Below, piece after piece: positions 25,958-33,708 of a stretch of DNA of 35,841 nt. The stretch comes from a marine gamma proteobacterium HTCC2080 (lineage in GTDB: Bacteria; Pseudomonadota; Gammaproteobacteria; Pseudomonadales; Halieaceae), in NCBI GenBank assembly GCA_000169115.1, contig AAVV01000020.1, forward strand, positions 1 to 35,841, given 5' to 3'. Below the pieces are notes generated by a model that was not told the DNA's origin, did no database searches, and saw only the letters and a list, made by a program, of their open reading frames with translations. Position 1 is the first letter of the stretch; each line of letters begins with the position of its first letter. The translations under genes were made by a program, and so were the position numbers.

Positions 25958-26740
25958 ATGATCGAAGCGTTATTTTCCATGCAGGACAAAATTTGCGTTG
26001 TCACTGGCGGTAGCCGTGGCCTAGGAGCCTCTATGACTCAAGGGTTTCTCGAGGCGGGAGCGAAGCGCGTCTACATCACTGCACGCAAAGCCAAAGCCTG
26101 CATCGACGCCGCAGAAGAACTGAGTCAATACGGTGAATGTATTGCCCTCCCCTGTGACCTCTCCACCTCCGAAGGTATGCAGACACTGGTTACCGAACTC
26201 ATGTCTCGGGAACAGCATCTTGATGTATTGGTGAACAATGCTGGCGCCGGTTGGGGTGCAAATTTTGGCCAGTTCCCAGAGAAAGGGTGGGACAAGGTAA
26301 TGGATATCAATGTCAAAAGCCCTTTCTTCTTAGTGCAGGCTTTGGCTCCCCTGTTGAAAAAGAATGCCAGCGCTGAGCACACCGCCAGTATCATCAACAT
26401 AGGTTCGATTGCCGGCATAGTAGGAAGCGCCCTCGACAACTTTAGTTATGCCACTTCAAAAACCGCCATTCATCAGCTCACGCGTATACTCTCAACGGAA
26501 CTGGCCAGCGACCACATCCGTGTTAATGCCATCGCACCCGGCCGCTTTTATTCAAAAATGACCGAGTTTTTGAGTAATGATCAGGACGCCTTCGAGGAGG
26601 AGTTGCAGACAATCCCTATGCGTCGCTGGGGTGAGGCGCGTGATATCGCCGGAGTTGCCATTATGCTGGCTTCACCCGCGGGTGCCTTTATTACCGGCCA
26701 GATCATTCCAGTTGACGGCGGAACGTCAGTGATCAATTAA
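25958..26740 (+). CDS. Short-chain dehydrogenase/reductase (SDR)
   Basis: A 260-residue classical SDR. The NAD(P)-binding TGGSRGLG lies at 16-23, NNAG at 93-96, and the catalytic Ser150, Tyr164 and Lys168 (INIGS, YATSK) are all present. NAIAPG and a DGGT ending complete the fold. Such enzymes oxidise alcohols or reduce ketones, and many act on steroids, retinoids or acyl groups. The start ATG 25958 is chosen because AAGGA lies seven bases upstream; the GTG at 25931 lacks a site. It stands alone between a hairpin and a 343-base gap, on the same strand as the GST-like and DUF1330-like genes. The substrate is unknown. Confidence 0.9.
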   Translation: MIEALFSMQDKICVVTGGSRGLGASMTQGFLEAGAKRVYITARKAKACIDAAEELSQYGECIALPCDLSTSEGMQTLVTELMSREQHLDVLVNNAGAGWGANFGQFPEKGWDKVMDINVKSPFFLVQALAPLLKKNASAEHTASIINIGSIAGIVGSALDNFSYATSKTAIHQLTRILSTELASDHIRVNAIAPGRFYSKMTEFLSNDQDAFEEELQTIPMRRWGEARDIAGVAIMLASPAGAFITGQIIPVDGGTSVIN

Positions 26741-27030
26741 TCCAGCGAGCCCAGCGGACATGTCTGCGTTTACATAGACACTACTAACCGGAGTGTTGCG
26801 CTCTGGCCCAATGTTTCAAGCATCGCTGACAGGGTTGAGCGTTTTAATCGTCATACCGCCATTGCCAGTCGCCGCATGGTAGCCACCCTTTGGATTGCAA
26901 AAAAACACCTCTACCAGTCAGGACCCAAGGGGTGGCAGTTATTGCTCAGAGCAGCGATTCACATCAACGCACTAAAGCTCCATGGCAGCAGCACCCCACC
27001 AAGCTAACGAATAAAATCGCTTGCTATTAA
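26741..27030. other. Region after the SDR gene with an 88-codon open frame of unknown nature
   Basis: Directly after the SDR stop, and in the same frame, no stop occurs until 27005-27007 (88 codons). The reading includes RVERFNRHTAIASRRMV and a basic tail, but there is no good start or ribosome-binding site and I recognise no family. It could be an eroded gene end or chance. The 8-base palindrome GACATGTC occurs at 26757-26764 and also upstream of the SDR gene at 25867-25874. Confidence 0.3.
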
Positions 27031-27050
27031 TACTGTACATATATACAGTT
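27031..27050 (+). promoter_or_regulatory. LexA (SOS) box overlapping the yebG promoter
   Basis: The sequence TACTGTACATATATACAGTT has the exact LexA core CTGT-N8-ACAG (27033-27048) with an AT-rich centre, one base away from the E. coli consensus inside the box. A possible -35 TTGCTA (27021-27026) and -10 TACAGT (27044-27049), 17 bases apart, would be covered by LexA. The box lies 33 bases before the yebG start, and yebG is a known SOS gene, which supports function. Confidence 0.9.
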
Positions 27051-27083
27051 ACTGCATTCCTAAACCCACACACGAGGTGATTT

Positions 27084-27380
27084 GTGGCCGTAGTAGCAAT
27101 GTGGAAATGTGATCGGGACGAAGCAATGTTCGATAGTAAAAAAGACGCTGATGCCCACGACAAAATGCTGGAGCTGGCAGACGGCTTTCGCACACTTTTT
27201 GAGACTCAGGTCGAAGGCATCAGTGAACAAGATGCCGAGAATATCGGGCTGCTGCTCTCTATGAATAAACACGTCCTTATTGCCGCCTGTAAAGGCAATC
27301 CGGATTTATTGGGTGGTATTGGTCAAGACAACGAAGAAGAAACGGCATCTAACATCACACCGCTAACAGCCAAGGCATAG
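27084..27380 (+). CDS. yebG: DNA-damage-inducible protein YebG
   Basis: A 98-residue protein matching YebG of E. coli (96 aa) in length and pattern: MAVVAMWKC, then MFDSKKDADAHDKMLELAD close to the E. coli 'SKKEADAYDKMLDTAD', and an acidic tail (NEEETAS). YebG is a small SOS-induced protein whose biochemical role is still not settled. The start is GTG 27084 with GAGGTGA upstream. The LexA box at 27031-27050 shows SOS control directly. It converges with the pseudouridine synthase gene, with 10 bases between the stops. Confidence 0.92.
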   Translation: MAVVAMWKCDRDEAMFDSKKDADAHDKMLELADGFRTLFETQVEGISEQDAENIGLLLSMNKHVLIAACKGNPDLLGGIGQDNEEETASNITPLTAKA

Positions 27381-27390
27381 CGGTGAAGCA

Positions 27391-28164
27391 CTAGGCCGGG
27401 CAGTCTGAACCTGAAGGCAGGACCTCTCGGTAACAATGCTCCACACCCAAAGCATTCAACTCCGATAGGGTCAGCTCCCGCCAAGCGCCTTGGTGCAACT
27501 TTGGGTCAAGGGATAAAGCGCCAATCGACAGTCGGTGCAGGTTCAGCACACGATTGTTGAAATAGCCGAACATGCGCTTAATTTGGTGATATCGACCCTC
27601 GACAGATCTACCTCGACTCAAATCAGAAAGCCTTCGAATTTCAGCTGGGCGAGTGGTGATGTTTTCAAAGGCAAAATACAAACCGGCGGCAAACGCCTCG
27701 CGGTAATCCGATCTGAAGGGTTGTTCCAGCTGCACCCTATAGGTTTTAACAACCCCTTTCTGCGGGCTGGAAACACCCCGCGACCAGCGACCATCATTGG
27801 TAAGCAGCAGTAACCCAGTGGAATTAAAATCCAAGCGACCGACAATATGCAGCGACTTTGCATTGGGGGCCGACACCAGGTCGAGGACCGTAGAGTGCTG
27901 CTCATCACATGTGGCACTGACCATCCCCGGCGGCTTGTTCAGCATAATGTACCGGGGCTGCTCAGCCTGTAGAACCCTCTGGTCTAGTACCACGTGTGTA
28001 AACGGTCCTACTACCTGGCTGATTGATTCCGCCGCCAATCCGTCCAACAAGATTCGGCCCTGAGCCAGCAGTTGGTGCACATGACTGCGTTTTATGCCCT
28101 CACGGGAGACGATGAAGCGATCGAGTCTTGAACGTTGCGATTTCATTGTGCGCAAGGTTAGCAC
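27391..28164 (-). CDS. RsuA/RluB/E/F-family rRNA pseudouridine synthase
   Basis: A 257-residue enzyme with an N-terminal S4 RNA-binding domain (SRLDRFIVSREGIKRSHVHQLLAQGRILLDG) and the RsuA-family catalytic core: LNKPPGMVSA, then GRLDFNSTGLLLLTNDG with the catalytic Asp112. The C-terminal GRYHQIKRMFGYFNNRVLNLHRLSIG is also family-typical. The closest pattern is RsuA, which modifies U516 of 16S rRNA; RluE/RluF relatives cannot be fully excluded. GTG 28164 has a GAGG close upstream and ATG 28146 is an alternative without one. The gene follows the alpha/beta hydrolase by eight bases and may be co-transcribed with it. Confidence 0.88.
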   Translation of the reverse strand: MLTLRTMKSQRSRLDRFIVSREGIKRSHVHQLLAQGRILLDGLAAESISQVVGPFTHVVLDQRVLQAEQPRYIMLNKPPGMVSATCDEQHSTVLDLVSAPNAKSLHIVGRLDFNSTGLLLLTNDGRWSRGVSSPQKGVVKTYRVQLEQPFRSDYREAFAAGLYFAFENITTRPAEIRRLSDLSRGRSVEGRYHQIKRMFGYFNNRVLNLHRLSIGALSLDPKLHQGAWRELTLSELNALGVEHCYREVLPSGSDCPA

Positions 28165-28172
28165 CTACCTCG

Positions 28173-29111
28173 TCAAGGGTTTCCTAGAGCCTGCGTCAGA
28201 CTGTTCGCAACGACAGCCGCTTGCCCGAAAGTCATATTGTGATTCGCATCTTCGATCGTAATAAGTTTTAGCTGGGGTAAGTCTTTGGCCATTTGCACGG
28301 TTCCAGAATAAGGAACAATTTTATCCGCAGTCCCCCAAATGGCGGTGATCGGAATATCTGTTTTACCCAAAATTTTATAACGCTCGGACAGGTTGCCCAT
28401 AGGGAAGTTGCGTAACGTAGACAGCATCGCGTCTGTGTACCCTTCGTAAATGGCCTGCGCCTCAAATTTTGGGAGCATGTCTTCCGGAGCCCTACCTGCG
28501 CGCACTTCCGCCTCAATGCCTGAATACGCATATTGCTTGCCCACAAGGGTGGAGAGCCACTCGCCCAATACTGGCGCGGCCATTATCGAGAGAGAACCGT
28601 TATCAGGCATATAGCCCGCAGGGGCTATCAACACCAGCTGTTTAATCTGTTCGGGGTTGGAAGCGCTGTAATCGACCACGTTGGCACCGCCCATCGAGTA
28701 GCCCACCAAGGTCAGAGGGGTTGCAAGTTTCAAGCCTGCGATTAGTGACGTTAACTCACTTTGGTACAGCGCAGAATCGTAGGCCACCTCAGGACGATCG
28801 GAAAAACCACGACCAAAATGATCGTAAGTGATCACCTGATAGCCCGCGTCCAGCAAATAGGGCGTGACTTGCTCCCACACAAACTTAGGGGTACTAAAAC
28901 CATGAACCAAAATAATGCTTGGCGCCTCACGATCACCCTCGCGCGTGTATGACAAAACACCCTGCTCAGTCTGCAGATATAAACCACCCAATTCTTCGCG
29001 CGCTGCATCGTCTAACTCCCTCAATCCAGAACGCGCAATAACATAGGCCGCCACTGCAATGATCAATAAAATAACGACAGTCCACGCAAGATATTTCGAA
29101 AACCGACCCAT
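28173..29111 (-). CDS. Membrane-anchored alpha/beta hydrolase
   Basis: A 312-residue hydrolase beginning with a basic end and one membrane segment (WTVVILLIIAVAAYVIA, about residues 10-26), then an alpha/beta fold. The oxyanion region is LVHGFSTP (69-76), the nucleophile is Ser139 in GYSMGG, the acid lies in IWGTADKIVP, and the histidine in DANHNMTF. The full triad is therefore present. Overall it resembles the meta-cleavage-product hydrolase/haloperoxidase-type esterases. The start ATG 29111 has GGAG seven bases upstream; the frame to 29183 adds no signal. The physiological ester or C-C substrate is unknown. It precedes the pseudouridine synthase by eight bases. Confidence 0.85.
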   Translation of the reverse strand: MGRFSKYLAWTVVILLIIAVAAYVIARSGLRELDDAAREELGGLYLQTEQGVLSYTREGDREAPSIILVHGFSTPKFVWEQVTPYLLDAGYQVITYDHFGRGFSDRPEVAYDSALYQSELTSLIAGLKLATPLTLVGYSMGGANVVDYSASNPEQIKQLVLIAPAGYMPDNGSLSIMAAPVLGEWLSTLVGKQYAYSGIEAEVRAGRAPEDMLPKFEAQAIYEGYTDAMLSTLRNFPMGNLSERYKILGKTDIPITAIWGTADKIVPYSGTVQMAKDLPQLKLITIEDANHNMTFGQAAVVANSLTQALGNP

Positions 29112-29435
29112 TGCAGAGCTCCACTGAGACCGAGGCTGAAAGCGTAGCACAGTACCCACGCCAAGCTCAGACGGCAAATGCATAAGCTACCGACTCAACT
29201 ATCCTAGCGGCCTCCAGCCTCACACAAAGGCCAAGGGCGTCCTTCTCAGACCCTTTCTGGTTGCCTGCTGACTACTGGGGGCAACCCGGCAAGGTGTTGC
29301 ATTTCTCCAATAAGAAAGCCACTGCGCCATGGGTCAAGGGACAGCAAGGACGCTGATTGATCGTTGGCATAGGAACCATAGAATCCATGCTTTTCAAAGG
29401 GAGCCGTTCCACTTTTAGGGGAGCGTTACTGGTCC
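29112..29435. other. 324-base non-coding region after the sulfatase operon
   Basis: No credible gene is seen. GGTTGCC at 29259-29265 pairs with GGCAACC at 29280-29286 (loop 14), and a stronger hairpin stands at 29412-29442. Both lie downstream of the minus-strand operon, so the region probably holds its transcript end. The promoter of the alpha/beta hydrolase must also lie here or just inside. Confidence 0.45.
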
Positions 29436-29442
29436 CTAAAAG
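29412..29442 (-). terminator. Perfect hairpin at the end of the sulfatase operon
   Basis: CTTTTAGGG at 29412-29420 is repeated inverted as CCCTAAAAG at 29434-29442, with a 13-base loop. It overlaps the stop codon of the last operon gene. No T-run follows on the minus strand, so it may protect or process the RNA 3' end rather than terminate. Confidence 0.4.
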
Positions 29443-30014
29443 CTGCGCATGCCTGAGCCGAAATAGAAAAAGGCAACGGTTGGCGAGGGCAATGTGACTA
29501 TCCACGGCGCTTGCAACTCAACCGTTCTCAAACGACCCTTATCGGGCAAGGGCAGATCTTCGTCATGCTCTGCGTTCCCCACCACTTCGACGAAGTCACC
29601 CTCTGGCAAACTCATAATCGTCAAGATGCGGCCCGCCTCATAACCCACTACGTGAGACTTGTTAACCTCAATTTGTATCATTCCATCGGAATGTACAAAT
29701 GGCTCGCCCGGTATCGCCACATGCATAAACGGCCTCCCAGCGATGTGACGTTCTCGTACCGGCTTTCCCTCACCATTGGGTGAATATCTAAACAATGCAG
29801 CATCCATAGACGCGTCGCCCAACCCTACACCGCGAAAAGCCTTATCCAGTTTTTTTAACAGCAAATCGTAATCCTGCTGCGTAGCCGGCTCAACACTCAT
29901 CCATACGCGTCCGGTGGCAACCTCGACAACCTCCATAAACGAGTGACGACCGTACGGAACCGCTATGCCACCTTGTTGTAACTGTTTTCGCATAAGAGAC
30001 TGCAAAGACTTCAC
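29436..30014 (-). CDS. Hypothetical protein, last gene of the sulfatase operon
   Basis: A 192-residue protein I do not recognise. It has no signal peptide or membrane segment. It opens with helices (SLQSLMRKQLQQGG), and the rest looks beta-rich: GRVWMSVEPA, HVAIPGEPFVHSDGMIQIEV, then ILTIMSLPEGDFVEVVGNAEHDEDLPLP. The start is GTG 30014, decided by AAGGA six bases upstream. It lies 46 bases after the sulfatase stop on the same strand and so probably belongs to that transcript. A partner or accessory role to the sulfatase is inference from position only. Confidence 0.65.
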   Translation of the reverse strand: MKSLQSLMRKQLQQGGIAVPYGRHSFMEVVEVATGRVWMSVEPATQQDYDLLLKKLDKAFRGVGLGDASMDAALFRYSPNGEGKPVRERHIAGRPFMHVAIPGEPFVHSDGMIQIEVNKSHVVGYEAGRILTIMSLPEGDFVEVVGNAEHDEDLPLPDKGRLRTVELQAPWIVTLPSPTVAFFYFGSGMRSF

Positions 30015-30060
30015 TGCGATTCCTTCAATTTCTTATAATCCGAAGACAAACCACCATTTG

Positions 30061-31737
30061 TTAGTTGGGGGTATAAACGTACTCGTCACCTTCAACAAAT
30101 TTCTCCGCCAGCGTCTTATCAACCATCACGGCAAATTGCGAGATCGATTCATACAACGGCCCCCTAGAGCTGGCTTGGTGTGCCGCCAGCAGCGCACTCA
30201 ACTCATTGAGTTTGTCGCTGCGGCTCGCAGCAAGATTGATGTGCTCAGTAGGATCATCCGATAGGTTATATAACCATTGTTGCAGCCCATCGGTGGGCCG
30301 ATCGTTAACCTGTAGCTTCCAGTCACCGTGGCGCACCACCTGGTAGTGCCCGTTTTGCCAGAACAAGGTGTCACGATTCCAGTCGTCTGCCCCCTCGCCT
30401 GTAGCCAACGGCAACAGATCTACCCCGTCAATAACGACCCCTTCGGGCTCTGAAGCACCGGCTGCGGCAGCCAGAGTGGGCATCACATCGATGTGGGCAA
30501 CGGGCTCATTCACAGAAATACCGGGGGCGATTTTAGCGGGCCATCTCACGAATAACGGCACCCGCAGGCCACCCTCAAACATGGTGATTTTAAAGCCGCG
30601 GAACGGGCTGTTCACTTCAGGGATACCAATATAACCTGCACCGCCGTTATCACTAGTAAATACCACTACCGTGTTGTTTGCGATGCCCTCCTCCTCCAGC
30701 GTGTCTAGAATGCGGCCCACACTGCGGTCAACCGCGCGAATCATGCCCGCATATACCCGTTTGCGATGAGGCTCAATACCCTCAAGGGCATCAAAGTCCT
30801 CACGGGTGGCTTGCAATGGCGTGTGAGGCCCCCAGTGGGCAAGGTAAAGAAAGAAGGGGCGGTTCTTATTGGCCTTAATGACCTTAATCGATTCGTCGGT
30901 CCAATAATCCGTCAGATAGCCACCGGGCTTAAATTTGTCGGCTTCGCCAGAGTTATAAGTCGCCGAGAACCCCATACCCGCCCAGAGAAATTTGTCGATG
31001 GGGTCAAAGGAAACCTTTGCGTTAACCACATTAGGATCGTTTTCCGGCAAATACATACCGCTTTGCATCAGCAGGCTGTCATCAAAGCCTTGCTCATGAG
31101 GTGCCATACCATTTTCGCGACCGAGGTGCCATTTACCAATATGGGCCGTGTAATAGCCCTTCGCTTTAAGCGTTTCTGCGATGGTCACCTCTGAAGCCGG
31201 CAACCCTTTGCGCTCATAAGGCGGCTGGCTTTCTTCTAGGGCCTGATCGTACAGAGAGGGAGGCAAACCGCTATCCATGCTTTTGCTAACGGCAGACACC
31301 AGCTTGATCATACCGGCAGGTGTGGGGGTGAACTCGAAGCCGGTGCGGGTTGGATAGCGACCGGTCATCATCATCGCTCGCGATGGCGCACAGGTACTGG
31401 CACCGGAATAGGATTGCGTAAAAACCGCCCCTTCAGCGGCTAAACGGTCGATGCTGGGTGTTTGCATGCCGCCCACACCACCGCCGAAAGTGGAAATATC
31501 GTTGTAACCCAGATCATCCGCCACAATAAGGACAATATTAGGCGGTCGCTCTCCCTCCGATGCCGCTGGCGCTACAGGCCCTTCCTGCCAAGGAATTTCC
31601 CGGTTGGGGGCGACATCGGCATATCTCTGGCTCGTCGTATATTTTACCAGTGCGATCAGAATGTCTGCTCGCTTGGACCAAGCGATACCGCCAACGACCG
31701 CGGCGACAACCACAAAAGAAATAAGGAATTTTTTCAT
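30061..31737 (-). CDS. Membrane-anchored formylglycine-dependent sulfatase (arylsulfatase type)
   Basis: A 558-residue type I sulfatase. An N-terminal membrane segment (FLISFVVVAAVVGGIAW) without an obvious cleavage site suggests anchoring with the enzyme in the periplasm. Signature 1 is STCAPSRAMMMTG with Cys116, the residue converted to formylglycine. Signature 2 is GYYTAHIGKWHLG. Metal ligands include VADD near residue 73. DNGGAGY and the C-terminal DPTEHINLA are also typical. It hydrolyses sulfate esters; the natural substrate cannot be read. The formylglycine-generating enzyme is not in the window. ATG 31737 overlaps the stop of the DUF1330 gene (ATGA), so the two are coupled. Confidence 0.92.
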   Translation of the reverse strand: MKKFLISFVVVAAVVGGIAWSKRADILIALVKYTTSQRYADVAPNREIPWQEGPVAPAASEGERPPNIVLIVADDLGYNDISTFGGGVGGMQTPSIDRLAAEGAVFTQSYSGASTCAPSRAMMMTGRYPTRTGFEFTPTPAGMIKLVSAVSKSMDSGLPPSLYDQALEESQPPYERKGLPASEVTIAETLKAKGYYTAHIGKWHLGRENGMAPHEQGFDDSLLMQSGMYLPENDPNVVNAKVSFDPIDKFLWAGMGFSATYNSGEADKFKPGGYLTDYWTDESIKVIKANKNRPFFLYLAHWGPHTPLQATREDFDALEGIEPHRKRVYAGMIRAVDRSVGRILDTLEEEGIANNTVVVFTSDNGGAGYIGIPEVNSPFRGFKITMFEGGLRVPLFVRWPAKIAPGISVNEPVAHIDVMPTLAAAAGASEPEGVVIDGVDLLPLATGEGADDWNRDTLFWQNGHYQVVRHGDWKLQVNDRPTDGLQQWLYNLSDDPTEHINLAASRSDKLNELSALLAAHQASSRGPLYESISQFAVMVDKTLAEKFVEGDEYVYTPN

Positions 31738-32171
31738 CGGGACACACCCTCCACCCACTGACCCTTAAAGCCGGACGTTTCGATATTGAGTTGACCTGCC
31801 AGCCCAGCAGTGCGGTGCACACCAATTTCCCGCATATTCTCGGACTGCATTACCTCTAGCATGACCTGACGCGAGGGCCAGACCGCCAGCACTACCACAT
31901 CCCACAACTCTTCTATCTCACCCAAGGCCAAGCGTTCCACGTCACCCTCGAACCCAATGCCACCGCCAATACCATGCAGCAATTTCTTGACGCCAACTTC
32001 ATACAGTTCGTAAGCCTCGCGTCCGGTGAGATCGGTTTCTCGGCCATCCTCATACTCAGCTTTTGCCTTAAACTTGATGAGATTAACCATGCAGATTGGA
32101 CCCTCGGCGCCGGGCTCAAGAAAGCCCTGTATCTGCTGTTCGTTGGGGTAAACTTTGTTGACGAATTCCAT
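31734..32171 (-). CDS. DUF1330-family protein
   Basis: A 145-residue soluble protein of the DUF1330 type, small ferredoxin-like-fold proteins of unknown function. Telling segments are GPICMVNLIKFKAKAEY, then YEVGVKKLLHGIGGGIGFEGD, and the late WDVVVLAVWPSRQVMLEVMQSENM. The last matches the SRRAFLEI / SRRDVILL block of the two anchored proteins in this window. The start ATG 32171 has GAGGGA eight bases upstream, so the frame to 32192 is not needed. It follows the anchored copy by 30 bases and overlaps the sulfatase start by four. The role is unknown; the coupling to a sulfatase is the only functional hint. Confidence 0.8.
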   Translation of the reverse strand: MEFVNKVYPNEQQIQGFLEPGAEGPICMVNLIKFKAKAEYEDGRETDLTGREAYELYEVGVKKLLHGIGGGIGFEGDVERLALGEIEELWDVVVLAVWPSRQVMLEVMQSENMREIGVHRTAGLAGQLNIETSGFKGQWVEGVSR

Positions 32172-32201
32172 TGCTATTCCCTCTTCTCGCATTAATTAGC
32201 G

Positions 32202-32825
32202 CTAGGCCAAAGCCAGCTGCAATAACGCCGCGCCAAGCGCTATCAACAGGCCGACTGTTATCCGTGGTGAGGCGTACAGCGCCACACGCTTTTGCATCGG
32301 GAAAGCGAAGGTTTGCTTCATTGCAGCAATCTTATATTTGTGGATCTTGGCAAACTCGGCATCTGCAAACGACAAAAGAATCACATCCCGGCGCGAGCGA
32401 TAACGCACAAGCCCAGCCATATGCCACCCGGGATTTTCCGGCGTGTTCCAAGCATCCAAATAACCACCCACGGCTTGCCCCGCTATGACGGGATGTCCTG
32501 CTCTGCGTAATATCTTGCCCATAAACGGCTGGGTGTATTCAGTGAGCAGCGCAGAAGCCTTGATGTCCTGTCCTGTGTCCGGGTGAGTCACCGGTGAGGC
32601 GTTAAATTTAACAAGGTTAACCATGATGAACTCCTTGCCATCATCTTCCTCCATAAACCTGCGAAGCGTGGCAACCTCGCCCGTACTCAAGCCGTTTTCG
32701 GCGCTTTCCTGAAAGACCTCTGAGAAATGGGAAATTTCCTCTGGAGTCAGCGGCCTCCTTAACCCGTCATACCAAAGACGAAATGCCAGATAAACGACCA
32801 AGGCTATTACCCAAATTGTCATCAT
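32202..32825 (-). CDS. Membrane-anchored DUF1330-like protein, copy 2
   Basis: A 207-residue protein with the plan membrane segment (IWVIALVVYLAFRLWYDG), soluble DUF1330-like middle, and membrane segment (VGLLIALGAALLQLALA). It is a clear homologue of the protein at 25147-25791. RPLTPEEI aligns with GPLSDSEI, KEFIMVN with RQFLMVN, GHPVIAG with CHPILIG, VRYRSRRDVILL with FRYKSRRAFLEI, and HKYKIAAMKQTFAFP with HQFKTAALEKTIAFP. It lies in the minus-strand operon between the six-cysteine protein and the soluble DUF1330 protein. The two ATGs at 32825 and 32822 are equivalent. The function is unknown; two copies plus a soluble relative within 7.1 kb suggest a specialised role. Confidence 0.7.
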   Translation of the reverse strand: MMTIWVIALVVYLAFRLWYDGLRRPLTPEEISHFSEVFQESAENGLSTGEVATLRRFMEEDDGKEFIMVNLVKFNASPVTHPDTGQDIKASALLTEYTQPFMGKILRRAGHPVIAGQAVGGYLDAWNTPENPGWHMAGLVRYRSRRDVILLSFADAEFAKIHKYKIAAMKQTFAFPMQKRVALYASPRITVGLLIALGAALLQLALA

Positions 32826-32928
32826 GACTTAGCTGCTCCGCGCCACTTCCGAATACTCTCTAAACCTGTGGGACCAACTCTGGCCCGCACGTGTGCTGTA
32901 AAAACCGCCACCGTTTCGTCCCCTGTGA

Positions 32929-33642
32929 CTACTTTGCGTTGGCGAAAAACTTCATCCTCTTGCCCCTGGGCTCTGGCACTTTGTATGCCTCGGGCAACGT
33001 GCAGAGCCTATTCATGTGCGTAGTACTGCCGTCGGCATACTCCCACACCAACTGCTCACCCGAAGGCTCTTGATGAAGGTAACGCTTAACCACTAATGGC
33101 CCCCAACCAAAAGCATGAAAGTCCAACACACTGTCATTCCAGATCATGCTGGCTGAGGAACGCATGCAGTAATCGTTATCGCCAATGCTAAACAACACCG
33201 ACCCTTCGGTATCGTTCGTATTGAGACCCGCAGTACTGTTTGGGCCGTAGTCGTGGATGACACCGCTGGTAGTCACTACGACACGGCTACCGCACTGCTC
33301 CACCCTTTCCACATGGCCCACATGGCCACCCTGCACCCCAATCCAGAGACCTCGGATATCGTCGGCACCGTCAGGTAGTGGCTCGGTACACTGAGCCAAA
33401 ATAGGCAAGGGGAAATGGGTGTAGCCACAATTGGGGGTATTGCCTTTGGGTATATCGGCCGCCAGTAGCCCACTGCCGTCAAGCTCGGGCAAATCGCAGT
33501 AATTGAGAACGCTACCGTCTCCCTGCAAAGTCGCCGGATCGGTAGTCAGCGGCGGCCTAGACGAAAAATATCCAAGCCAGAAAACAAAAAGCAAAAAGCA
33601 AACAATGACACCTAGCAGCACAAAAAAAAGTTTCTTTTTCAT
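32929..33642 (-). CDS. Anchored extracytoplasmic protein with six cysteines, unknown function
   Basis: A 237-residue protein I do not recognise. A basic start (MKKK) and one long hydrophobic segment (about residues 5-25) place the remainder outside the cytoplasm. The exported part has six cysteines (49, 72, 85, 117, 159, 214), consistent with three disulfides, and beta-type alternation (DIRGLWIGVQGGHVGHVERVEQCGSRVVVTTSGVIHD). The last is loosely like lipocalin or beta-barrel binding proteins, but I would not assign a family. The start ATG 33642 has GGAGG upstream. It stands 103 bases before the anchored DUF1330-like gene and 66 after the hydratase stop, with a hairpin in between. Confidence 0.65.
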   Translation of the reverse strand: MKKKLFFVLLGVIVCFLLFVFWLGYFSSRPPLTTDPATLQGDGSVLNYCDLPELDGSGLLAADIPKGNTPNCGYTHFPLPILAQCTEPLPDGADDIRGLWIGVQGGHVGHVERVEQCGSRVVVTTSGVIHDYGPNSTAGLNTNDTEGSVLFSIGDNDYCMRSSASMIWNDSVLDFHAFGWGPLVVKRYLHQEPSGEQLVWEYADGSTTHMNRLCTLPEAYKVPEPRGKRMKFFANAK

Positions 33643-33669
33643 AAGAACCGCGCCTCCCTAAAGCCTTGA

Positions 33670-33702
33670 GCATTTAGGTTCCATGAAACCATCCCTAAAT
33701 GC
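33670..33702 (-). repeat. Hairpin-forming inverted repeat between the hydratase and the six-cysteine gene
   Basis: GCATTTAGG at 33670-33678 is repeated inverted as CCTAAATGC at 33694-33702 around 15 bases. It lies just after the hydratase/isomerase stop. It has no T-run, so attenuation, processing or an operator are all possible. The stem resembles that at 29412-29442, at the other end of the operon. Confidence 0.4.
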
Positions 33703-33708
33703 GGCATA

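Noticed and set aside
29272-29505. 77-codon minus-strand frame overlapping the end of the unknown operon gene
   Set aside because: It lies in a different frame from the operon gene, has no ribosome-binding site, no family resemblance, and contains a hairpin.
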